DNA of 64,000 nucleotides, taken from the NCBI GenBank assembly GCA_030267965.1, contig BRYA01000300.1, positions 37,976 to 101,975 of the forward strand. Direction: 5' to 3'. The stretch comes from Triparma columacea (taxonomy: Eukaryota; Sar; Bolidophyceae; Parmales; Triparmaceae). A model generated the notes under the pieces. It saw only the letters and a list, made by a program, of their open reading frames with translations. It searched no databases and was not told where the DNA came from. Within the stretch, counting starts at the first letter, position 1. Each line of letters begins with the position of its first letter. Shown here piece after piece: positions 1 through 9,577 of this stretch. The position numbers and the translations under genes are program-made.

Positions 1-1
1 A

Positions 2-280
2 TTGGACAAGTGGATCACCGGAACCTCAAGGCTTTTCAATGGAAGGAACTCAAGAGTCGAACTGGTGGGGGAAGTTGAGGCAAATGAGGATTACGTGGAG
101 TTCAGGTTCGACGAGGTGCTTGAATTCAACATCCCTATATTTCACCCCAGCACGCCGCTAACGGGGAGGGTTAGACTAGAGAGGGACAAGGAAACGGGAC
201 TCATTGTTAGGTATAGGGAGTACTGGGACGAGGACGTCGGGGAGGTCTTGAAGAAGGCCAAGTTCAGATTTAGTTTGTGA
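2..280 (+). CDS. 3' end of an NTF2/SnoaL-like protein (partial)
   Basis: The reading frame is already open at the window edge and ends at TGA 278-280, so only the last 92 codons or so are present; the true start lies upstream. The visible part alternates beta-strand-like segments and ends with a Tyr-Arg-Glu-Tyr-Trp-Asp segment (YREYWDEDVGEVL) followed by a basic tail. That pattern, a strand with a conserved YW-D near the C-terminus, resembles SnoaL-like/DUF2358 NTF2-fold proteins of algae and plants. This is a resemblance by eye only. No catalytic residues can be assigned. It runs toward the minus-strand cyclodeaminase gene (convergent, 150 bp apart). Confidence 0.5.
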   Translation: MDKWITGTSRLFNGRNSRVELVGEVEANEDYVEFRFDEVLEFNIPIFHPSTPLTGRVRLERDKETGLIVRYREYWDEDVGEVLKKAKFRFSL

Positions 281-430
281 GGGGGCGCGGGGGGTTCTTA
301 GTAATGTTGAAAGGCTTTCTTTGTGTGTTTTCAGCGGAAATTTTCTTGTTTCCAACGTTTCCAAATCAAATTGTTTATTCCTAACCTACAAACTTACGAC
401 GATTTCGGGTGCGACGGACCCGTAACCTGC

Positions 431-1474
431 TTACAGCTTTGAGAGCTTGTCCCATGCGACCTGTCCGATGGCGGCATCTTGGGCCCCTGTTCCGGTGAGG
501 TCAACAACGATGAGCTCATCTCCCTCCCTTCCTGGCTTCATCCCGGCGACAACCTCTCCCATCTCGGCGTACACGTCACCCTCGGTCATGGTTCCGGCCG
601 CAATAGCAGACCTCAGCTCACCAACCCTAAGGGTCTGCTTGGTGAGGTCGCTAACGTACTTGGAGGCGGCAAGGACGTCGGCGGGGATCTCGTTCTTGGT
701 GGGCTGATCAGAGCCTGACGCAATGATCGTGGCATGGGGCTTTAACCATCCCATCTCAAGCACAGGAGAGGAGCCGGGGGTCTGAGTGTATATGACGTCA
801 CTTGCGCCGCAAAGGGCCTCGGCAGATTCAACCACGGTGAAAGGGAGTCCGAGCTCAGCCTCCATCTCAGCGGCAAACTGCTCAGCGCCACCGCCAGGGG
901 GGGCGAACGCGACACCTTTGAAGGGACTGATCTCAGCGGCAGCACGGGCCATGACCTTGGCGATAGCTCCACAACCGATAAAGCCAACACTGTCGTTTCC
1001 AGGAGTCTGGCTCCTGAAGTACTTGTAGGCGATACCCCCAGCAGCCCCGGTACGAAGGTCGGTCATGTAGCGGTTCTCCTGGAAAATTCCGAGAGGGGCA
1101 CCATCCACGGCAGAGTTGACGACGAATATACCACCGCCAGGAGGGAGGCCCTTGTCGAGGTTCTTGTAAAAAGAAACCATTGCCATCTTCACAGTAAAGG
1201 TAGGCGTGCCAATGACGTAACCACCCTTGATGTGGCAGTCACCGGGGCCAGCATTCTCAGTTTCATCAACGCCAATGTGCATCGGCAGCGGAACATCGAC
1301 CTTTCCATGTGCAAGCTTCTCAAAGGCAGCCTCAACGCTGGTGATGGCATCCCCGACGCTCAAGTTCGACGTAATGGTCTCATAATCGAACACCTTGGGA
1401 AGAGGAAACGCAGAAAAAGTGCGAACATGGGACTTCGCAACGTGCTGTGAAATTTTGGAGACTCTGCTGATCAT
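431..1474 (-). CDS. Ornithine cyclodeaminase / mu-crystallin family protein, probably mitochondrial
   Basis: A 347-residue protein if started at ATG 1474. The first 24 residues (MISRVSKISQHVAKSHVRTF) are rich in Arg, Lys and Ser without acids, as expected of a mitochondrial presequence. The body matches the ornithine cyclodeaminase/mu-crystallin family: a substrate-binding half with KMAMVSFYKN, then a Rossmann half with the NAD(P) loop VGFIGCGAIA near residue 165. Family members include ornithine cyclodeaminases, ketimine reductases and alanine dehydrogenases, so the substrate is not determined. Just upstream in sense direction a CTAAC plus CACGCAG acceptor-like sequence suggests an intron in the 5' leader. 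A spliced alternative start at ATG 1548 (donor GG|GTGAAA) would add about nine residues in frame. I prefer the 1474 start because the presequence begins there. Confidence 0.88.
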   Translation of the reverse strand: MISRVSKISQHVAKSHVRTFSAFPLPKVFDYETITSNLSVGDAITSVEAAFEKLAHGKVDVPLPMHIGVDETENAGPGDCHIKGGYVIGTPTFTVKMAMVSFYKNLDKGLPPGGGIFVVNSAVDGAPLGIFQENRYMTDLRTGAAGGIAYKYFRSQTPGNDSVGFIGCGAIAKVMARAAAEISPFKGVAFAPPGGGAEQFAAEMEAELGLPFTVVESAEALCGASDVIYTQTPGSSPVLEMGWLKPHATIIASGSDQPTKNEIPADVLAASKYVSDLTKQTLRVGELRSAIAAGTMTEGDVYAEMGEVVAGMKPGREGDELIVVDLTGTGAQDAAIGQVAWDKLSKL

Positions 1475-1995
1475 TTTCTTGGGCCTGCGTGGTGGCAAGA
1501 GTTAGGGGAAGAGGCAAAGAGCAATTTTCACCCATAAAAGAGACCCATACTTGAGAGACATAGATAAGTAAACTAGATTCGAAGTGAACTGTCGTCAGAA
1601 ATGTACTATAAGAGTCAAACAAATTGACCACATAGGCAGGATGCCAATATTTTTAATCGCTGGGAAACCAGCAATTTCAGACGAATAGCTACGAAAATGC
1701 GCCACAATCGGTGAAGCAAACATACAACACTTCTCCCAACATAGTTTTATTGGCATGGGAATGCACACTGACCTTAGATTGAGAATCCTGAGTTGTTGTT
1801 TTGGGGCAAGGTGGAGGTTGTCTGGGGAGGTGGAGTCTTGAGATTTATACTGATTTGGTTTACGGAGCGATAAATGAAATAAATGCGGGGTTGATATACG
1901 TAGTATATTCAAAGCCTTCAACCTGAATTTTACCGTAAGAAAAGGTTATTCTGATCATGATAGAAAAACGAAAAAATTGTTGCGCTGACCTGATT
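1475..1995. other. Intergenic region with probable 5' leader of the cyclodeaminase gene
   Basis: About 520 bp between two minus-strand genes. The right part of the cyclodeaminase leader holds an intron-like 3' end (CTAAC, then CACGCAG at about 1488-1508). The rest is AT-richer and holds only short open frames. No repeat or RNA gene is seen. Confidence 0.5.
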
Positions 1996-4526
1996 TTAAT
2001 TACTCAAGCCTCTCATCTTTCGCTTTTTCTGCACCACGATCTCTTCCAAGTGGATCAGGAGAATTTTCCTCTCCTCTAAAGACAATTGGTACCTGACACT
2101 CATCCTTCGAACGAATTTTGATGCTGCAGCAAAGCCGCAGCCAAATTCGATCATGCTGTGGGCAAGGGCCGTGAGTTGGGCGGCAACGATGCCCTGGACT
2201 TGAGTGGTCGCCTTTATGCGCTGATTGGGGAGGAGATCGTGCCATTTCTTTGTCTTTGAGATTTTGCTCCAGCCGGGGTCCCCAGTCTTTCTCCTCTCGG
2301 CCACCGCAGCATTGTGCAGAGTTGGCATTACTTCTGAGTGGTGGAGGGACTCTGCGATGCACTGATAAAGGGCAGAGTCCCAGAATTCATCTTGTCCCCA
2401 GATGTCGTGTTCACAGATGATGGACTTGAGGTACCGCCTGGCGCTCCTTTCGCTGCCGCCCCCAGTGTAAAAAGTCTGGGAGAGCATCATGGCCATTTTG
2501 GCGTTTGCGACGTCCTTGACATTCGCTCCACATCCGTCCAAAAAAACCCTCATAATCTCACCGAGGAGCTCGTACACTGGCAGGGATAGCTCAGTGTTGA
2601 CGCTGCGCTGGCTGTTGAGGGCGTAGACGAAATGCGAGCGACACTGCACCCCGACGCTCTCCTGCTGGTCACTGAGATACGTGGCGAGATATTCCCTCGC
2701 CTCTTCGAGAGGTACTATAATCTCCTCCTCCTTGGGCTTCGCAAGGCCGTGACTGCCGAAACCCAGGAGACCATGTCCCTCCCCCCTCAGCTCCAACTTG
2801 TGCCTCCTCTCAACCTCGAGCTTCTCAACTTCCTTGTCGTCCATAAAAAGCCTCTTTGTCCAGCTCGTGACCAGCTTCTTGGAGGGGACGCTGGGCTTCT
2901 CCTTTACGTTCTCTGTGCCCCCGTTGGCTGCTAAGCTGGTCCGGTTCTTGTTCTCAGAGATGAGCTGGTTCACGAGCTTGTTCGTATCACTGGCAGGCCT
3001 CAGTCCCTTGAATTCAACCTCATCGTCATCTTCTTCGTCGCCATCACCGCTGTCGTAATCCGTGTTGTGCTCAGCATCTAGGAGCGATAACGCCGCGGCC
3101 ACACCGCCGTCGTGAACATTGTAAGCATCCCTGCTCCTCAACTCAAGCTCCTCCTGCTTCTCTATGAACCAGCTTAGGTCGCCCCTAACATCGATCTTGT
3201 CCACCTCCTTCTCCAGCCCCTCAAGAAGCTTGATCCTCTTCTCCAGCGCTATTTTCTCCGAATTGACCATGGACTTGAGAAATTTGGATTGGGATCCAGC
3301 GGCAGACAGGAGACAGGACTCCCCCGCTATGCGAGAGGCCCTGGCAACAGTGTCACGCTTGCTAATGGCAGAAATCAGCAGGGCAGCAGTGTCGTCAACG
3401 TGATCATTTGCGACCCTGGCTTCGTTGGCAAGTTTGAGGTACTCATTTACTCCGATGGCCTGACGAGCGAAGGGAGTTAGCAAGATGCGTCATTTCCAAC
3501 CCTTTCCGCGGCTCGCTTCGCTCGCCAAGTGCTGACTCGCTCCTTGCCCTGCCTCACCTCCTTCCTCGTAATCACTCCCAACCCATTCCCAACGTCGACT
3601 TCCTTCCCCTCCTTGGCGCTCTCCATCAACTCATACTTCTTCACAGCGTCTTTCTTCGCCTTCTCCAGCTTTACATCGTACTCTTCGACGAGGGCCTGTG
3701 CCTGGGACACGGCAGTTTCCCTCGCCTTGACACGCCTGAGGAGCAGTTGATCAGCCGTCTCCAGCCTTGGAAGTATCACATCTTCGCAGAGCGCTAGCGA
3801 GTCTGCCATGTCAGAGTATGAGGCATCGACGTACGCACTGTAAGCCTCGAGGGCAGACCTGAGGGAGCAGGACTCGTGCAGGAGGGGGGTGAAGCTTCTT
3901 ACTTGACCAAGGCCTTCAGTCAAAGGCTTCTTTGCATTAGCAATCTGCTGACCACAACGCTTCAGCGCCGAGATCTGGCGCGTCAACGAGTCATGCGTGA
4001 GGGACATGGCAACCTGCGTCGAAGACAGGATGTTCGTCACATTAATGGGGGAAATGTTCTGCAGGGTGAAACCATTTGCTGAAAGGTCGCCACCGTCATC
4101 ATCGCAACCTATCCTCAGCGAGTCGTATTCAGAAATGACACCTCTCTCCCCGCTGGCCTCACCAGCTACGACTTGAGTCTGATCCTCCTCGAGGAGAAGC
4201 CCGTCCGCAGACACAAGGACGGAGCAGTCACGGAAGTATGTTTTCTTTGACTTTGGTGACAAACCGGAGGGAGCAGAAGGTGTGGAAGCGGCGTCATTGG
4301 GGGTGTGCTTTGCAGATTGCCCTCCAGGAGCAGCTCTACCATTGCCGGTAGCTCCCTCCTTTGGAGGAGGACTCGCCTGCAAGCTGAGAGGAAGCGGGGG
4401 CGACTTCACAACCCCACCAGACGAGGCCTGGGCGTCAGAAGCAGATATCGCTCCTGTAAATAGGGTGAACTGATTAGAACTCCCACTAGAAACTCGAGAC
4501 CCGAAGAGATTATTGAAAAAATCCAT
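1996..4526 (-). CDS. Coiled-coil (BAR-like) protein with an SBF2/KIAA0513-like C-terminal domain
   Basis: Two exons, 4526-3558 and 3459-1996, joined in phase 0 by a 98-nt intron with donor GAG|GTGAGG, branch site TTGCTAAC and acceptor CGTCAG. The product is about 810 aa. ATG 4526 opens MDFFNNLFGS; residues 1-125 are Ser/Gly/Pro-rich. Residues about 150-440 are helical and Lys/Glu/Ala-rich, with the even spacing of a BAR-type or other long coiled-coil dimer. The intron falls inside this block. An acidic stretch (DSGDGDEEDDDEVEF) follows. A C-terminal globular part contains VFLDGC, AMMLSQTFYTGGG and SIICEHDIW-x-F, which resembles the SBF2/KIAA0513-type domain. Both domain names are by-eye assignments. 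A role in membrane trafficking is plausible but inferred. Confidence 0.72.
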
Positions 4527-4824
4527 TGTATCCGAAGTCCGTTCTCTAGAAGCAGGTCTTTTTTTTGAACGGTACACACCAAATTAAAGATCACCGTTTG
4601 CAGTTGAAGGAGTCTGGGACGGTCTTTGAAAATGTTACACGTTCTCACGGCACTTGGACAATTCTATTATTCTATTTCAAGTTTAGATGCAGTTTGGGGG
4701 ATGGGATGAGGGTCTTTGGGTTTGGTTTCGGTTTGATGGGGGATTAGTTCGACATCAAGACAAAATTTAACGTAAGTTTCAGAGCTAAACTAAGACAAAA
4801 TTTAACGTAAGTTTCAGAGCTAAA
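4527..4824. other. Intergenic region between the BAR-like gene and the Tricorn gene
   Basis: About 300 bp on the promoter side of the BAR-like gene and the 3' side of the Tricorn gene. It is AT-rich, with a G-rich run (4693-4745) and the 35-bp duplication listed separately. No gene is seen. Confidence 0.5.
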
Positions 4825-4826
4825 CT
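4757..4826. repeat. Perfect 35-bp tandem duplication at the Tricorn stop codon
   Basis: Two identical 35-bp units, 4757-4791 and 4792-4826, starting AAGACAAAATTTAACG. The second unit overlaps the stop codon of the minus-strand Tricorn gene (4825-4827), so the copy duplicates the 3' end and first 3'UTR bases. It looks like a recent slippage or short segmental duplication. Confidence 0.9.
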
Positions 4827-7800
4827 AACACACGCCTTCCTCCAGGGCAATATTCTTGATGGGATCACCCCTCGGGAAGAAGGGTCCTTGTTGCCTCCTC
4901 TCAGCGACCTTGCCCTTGAGAACTTCAATCGCCTTTTCTAGTTGTGCGTCTTTGCTCGTGGGAAAGTTCGCAAGAGGGTCATTGTCAACTATGATGTCCG
5001 GTGTGACGCCGTGGTTTTCAATTCCTACGTCCTCGCCGCTGTCCAGATAAGTCCTAACCTCCGGCGCCGACCCCCCCAGTCCCCCATCCACAAGTGTGTT
5101 GTCGCTCGCGAGCCAGATACCGCCCCCCCATGTTCTGGTGCCCACCACTGTCCCGAGTCCCAGTTCCATGATCCCCTTCGTCACCCCTTCCCCGTCGCTC
5201 GCGGTGTGCTCATTAACAAGGACGACGATGTCGCCTCGGAAGGCGAATTGCTCGTCCCACCCAAGTCCTCCGTTGGTAATGTTCGAGTTCCTATCCTGCC
5301 AATACATCCAGCTCCTCCTCTGCAGTATATCCAAGATCCAGGAATCAATATTTCCCCCGTGATTGTTCCTTACATCAAGGATCAAACCCTCTTTGTTGTA
5401 GTCCTCGAAGAAGCCCCTCATGAAGGCATTCTCGGCCTTCGCACCGCTCATGCTCCGAAGATGAACATATCCTACATTGAACCCTTCGTCCTTGGCCATT
5501 CTCTTGGCATTCTGTCTGGTCTCCCACTCCCAGTGGCTATAGCGCAATTCGTCTGCCTCGTCGGAACTTATCGCCGTTACAACCACAAACTCTGCTCCAG
5601 TCGAGGCCTTCCTGAGCACACCTAATTTCACAGACCTGCCGCCCTGCCCTCTCAGAGCGTACCAGATCGAAGGGAGCGACCTCACATCCTCGTTATTTAT
5701 GCTTACGATGACATCCCCAGCCTTCAGCCCCACCTGGTTTGATTTTGACAAAGTCCTGTGCGATAGGGGCGAATAAATGGGGTTTGATATGTAAGGGAAA
5801 TCAGGATCGCCCTCAAAAATAGTCTCAACAAGGTATCCTTCAGCGGTCTTGGACATCTTTGCCCCCAGGCTTCCCACGCTGTTGATGGAGCTCTCCTCGT
5901 AATCCATGACCGATCTGTACTCCCCCCCGTAAACGAAGACATGCAATGCACTGAGCTCACTCGCCATGAGCTTGAAGACATGGTCAAGTTCCTCTCTGTG
6001 CCCCACTCTTGCCACAAGAGGTAAATATTTGTCGTAAATCTCTTCCCAATCCAGGCCGTGCATGTTGACATCGTAAAAGTAATCTCTAAGCATCCTCCAA
6101 GAGTCCCCAAACATTCCGAACCACTCTAGCCGAGGGTGAACAGAAATGGCAAAATCGTCCAGGTCTACCTTGAGAACCTCACCATAGCCTGATATCTCCA
6201 TGACGTGCATACCATAATAATCCATACACCAGACGAACTCGAAAGACGCATCGCAATTATCAAACCCATATACAGATTCCAACCAAAGGGAGGTAGAACT
6301 GGTTTCAAGGTCAATGGATTGCAATTTGTCATCGAGGAGGTAAAGAACACTTCCTCCCTTCCAAGGGGAGTAAGACACTAACCCATCGTACTGTGCTGGT
6401 GGCAAGCCTTCGATGAGGTAGGCCTTGCGGGCGAGAGCATAGTCTTGATTTGGAGAGTCGGAACCGAAGTCAAAGACTTCCTCCTGCGACAAGCAAAGCG
6501 ACGAGCGGAAGGGGCGAGAAAGTGTGGGTTAGGATTGCGGCGAGTAAAGCTCGTGGCTGATGATTTCTTTGCACGATCTTCGTTGCTGCGCAACGTCCTC
6601 GCTTTATAGCACGCGATGCACTGCTCGCAACATCAATGTTGCAGTGTTGTTTCATGGTATTTGTCCGCTCTTACCTTCTCCTCACCCTTTTTGGCCTTCT
6701 TTGCCCCTCCTTCCCCATCTTCCTCGGCCAGTTCAGCAACGCCAAACATCTTCTCTTTCCCCTCCTCAAGATCTAGCCCAAACAGCATCCTCTTCCCGTC
6801 CAAGTGCGGCATCGGAGCCCTCGTCCCCCAGGGGTGCGAGACGTCAGTGTTCACGTCGCGGTCCGACAGGAAGTACAGCGTCCCGTCTGCGATGAACGAC
6901 GAGCGAAGCAAGTCGCAGAAAGGTTTGCATTAACAGGGTTAGATTTTTGAGTCGCGATTTTTCCTCTTTCCCCTCTCATTCTCACCTCCCCAAACAAAGG
7001 AGCGGCAATTGAACCTGTCACTCGTGGCGTGAACGACGGCCGGCTCGTCCTCCGTCAGGTCGAGGATGCTGATCTGGGTGAATTGGTTGCGCGCGCTGTG
7101 GCTGAAGCCAAGGTAGTGTCCCCCGGGACTGAACTTCAGCTCGTCGAATTCTTTGATCCATGTGTCAACTACCTTGACCTCCCCCTTTCCAATGTCTAGC
7201 AAGGACAGCCTCCCGTCGGTGTCATAAAATGCAGCAAGATTTCCGTTGGGAGAAACCGCAATCGAGTTCGCCCTGACGGACCCCAGACCTCCCTCCTTTG
7301 CCGATCCCACGGTCCTGAGCAGCTTCTGCTCCTCCGAGGCTTCCGCGTCCATATTAGTCAGGACCCCCCCCTTCCCGTCTGACCTGACCAGGTAGAAGTT
7401 CTCCTCTGCTCCATGCTTCGACAGCTGGTCCGTCGCCAGCACCAGCGAATGCGTCGCGTTGACCACCTTCACCGCCATGACACGCAATGCCCCCCCGTTC
7501 ATGTACCCTGGGGCCAGCCTATACCGCCTCAGGGGGACCTTCGCGTACCCCCCCCCGAATGTGGCTGCACCAGAGACGCCGGGGACAGACGCTGGGGCCA
7601 CCCAACCCTGCCCCCGGACCGTCAGCAAGGCGTTGACCTGGCCGTACTTCGTCAGAACGACGTCAGCGGCTGTTACATGAGAGCTGAGGCTAACTGGGAT
7701 CAGGCGCTCGTGCGTCTGAGAGAAGTCGCTCTGAATCTCGAGGTCGATCTTGAGGGCCTGGGCGGGGGTGCCAGAGGATATGGAGGCCTCAACGGCAGAA

Positions 7801-9126
7801 GCGGTGAGGAGGTAAAGGTCGGCACCGGAACGGAACACGATGTCGTTCGTTGTCTGATCAATGCTGAACTCCATAATTGGCATCAGGGTGTCACAAGTCT
7901 CCGTCACTTTAACCACCGTCTTCATCAAGGCCCCGTTTGTGGGGTAGAGCTGGTCCTTCTTGAGAAGGGGTGTCGCGAAGATGTTCATGAGGCCCGGTCC
8001 ATCTTGCTCTGTGTAATCGCTCAGATAGAGAAGGTGGGTGCCCTTGAAGACTCGGGGACTTTTGGAGGTACCAGGCCAGGAAGAGGTGAGAGGGACCGAG
8101 GTCGTCTCACCCTCGCAGTATGCCCAGATGGATTCAGCGGTTCCTCCCACGTACTGATTTGTATTTGAGGACTGTTTATATCTCACAAAGTACGAGCACC
8201 CCTCATGCCTTTTAAGGTCCGTGGTCTGTGTGAGGGGTACCGGCGTCACGTTACCGATGACCGAATCTTCGCCCTCGGTTTGGCTGATCGCGACCTCGTA
8301 AGCCCGGACGTCGTCGGGGCTGGCGTCGGTGCTGTAGGTGGTGAAGATAATGGAGCGGCCTGAGGAGCTCCAGCCAAGGACCCCTGTGACACCGACACCG
8401 TTGTCCGTATACGTCAGCCTTGTTATGCCATTTTGCTTTCCTGCCTCCGTCAACCCCATAACATAGAGCTCCCTGTGGCCCGAGTACGTCGCAGCGAACG
8501 CAACGGCCGTGCACTCAGGGTTCATAACAGGGTGCAGCTCGTTCCCCAGCCCCGTCGTCAGCCTAACAGCGGGAACTGGGGAGGAGGAGGCGTAGGAGTC
8601 GGAGTAGAAGAGGTCGCCCTCGCTGACGAAGACCAGCTTGCCGTTGCAGACGGTAGGCTGGATGGCAAAGTGCCCTGTGCTCCCTGTGAAGGGGCTGGGG
8701 GGTTGGAAGGGGAGGCCTTCGTGGTAGGAGAAGGGGTCGTAGTCTGAATCTGCGACAGTGTACTCCGGAGGCGCAGGGGTGGGGGGTTCAGAAGGAGTGG
8801 AGGAGGGGGAGGAGGGGGAGGAGGAGGAGGGATCGAGATCCATGATGGAGGGGGGAGCAAAAATTAATTTTCCGAACAGTAATCCTACTACAAGAGCCAT
8901 GAAACCGAAGCACCCGACGAAACCTGTTTTAAAGTGGGTTGTAAGAGAGTCAGAAATGGCAGTGAAGGAGTAAATGATTGGATCTTTCGCCGGAGGTCTT
9001 CTCACCTCTAGAATAAGTCTTGTTACCCTTGGCATCAGTACCAGCAGCACCTCCAAACGCTAGTGGAATTCTATCAGAATCTGTACTACTGATACGAGAT
9101 CTTCCCTCGATGTCCATGGGTACCAT
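4825..9126 (-). CDS. Membrane-anchored Tricorn-type protease (S41 family)
   Basis: Four exons: 9126-9006, 8923-6986, 6886-6675 and 6483-4825, with phases 1, 1 and 0. The product is about 1,309 aa, longer than the archaeal Tricorn of about 1,070. A short cytosolic N-terminus is followed by one membrane segment (FGFMALVVGLLFGKLIF, residues about 45-62), then a Ser/Pro linker and a beta-propeller region of blade-like repeats to about residue 850. Next come the C1 domain, a PDZ domain (about 960-1060, GLKAGDVIVSINN) and an S41 peptidase core. In that core the nucleophile Ser lies in TASDGE (about 1186) and the conserved Glu in IENHGVTPD (about 1250). The His of the tetrad is present in SALHVF (about 936), but the Ser that normally precedes it is Leu. 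Family role: trimming of oligopeptides. The anchor suggests action at a membrane surface. Start: ATG 9126, with a second in-frame ATG at 9117. Confidence 0.9.
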
Positions 9127-9577
9127 TGACTATTGTCTCTCTGGTTCTCTGATTCTCTCTCCTCTTTTTTGTCTGTTTGTCTTTTCTGCTGCCATTTTTG
9201 TGCTCATTATTGAGGTAAGTTAGGCATCTAAACGACGTCATTAAACACATAATGGGGCTGTTATAAAACTCAGTTCCCCTCTTGATTGACTTTCAAAGCG
9301 CCAGATGTTCTCCAAGTGGGTGGAATTTTGATGCAGATTCGAGACGGGTTGATTCTTTAAACCCCTTTAAAAAACCTAAAGAACCACCCATCGGGAGCAT
9401 TGACTTCACTACCAACCACTATGCTGTACATCTTACCCACCTCTTCACCACCATTACTCTCCTGCCCTCCCCAATGCTACCATCTTGCCTCTCTCGCTTC
9501 CACCTCGTCGTCACAGTCCAAAGAAAACTCTCTATACTCAACAACAGCCCCAATTCAAACTACCAGACCCACCCTCT
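9127..9577. promoter_or_regulatory. Divergent promoter region between Tricorn and myosin genes
   Basis: About 450 bp separate the two divergent starts. The part next to the Tricorn start is T-rich. The part upstream of the myosin start is pyrimidine-rich (9430-9570), as is common for leaders in this window. No clear TATA box or repeat is seen. The true transcription starts cannot be placed. Confidence 0.4.

Noticed and set aside
3470..3490. Apparent frameshift between two overlapping minus-strand frames
   Set aside because: A phase-0 intron (3557-3460) with canonical donor, CTAAC branch site and CAG acceptor explains the frame change, so this is one intact gene.
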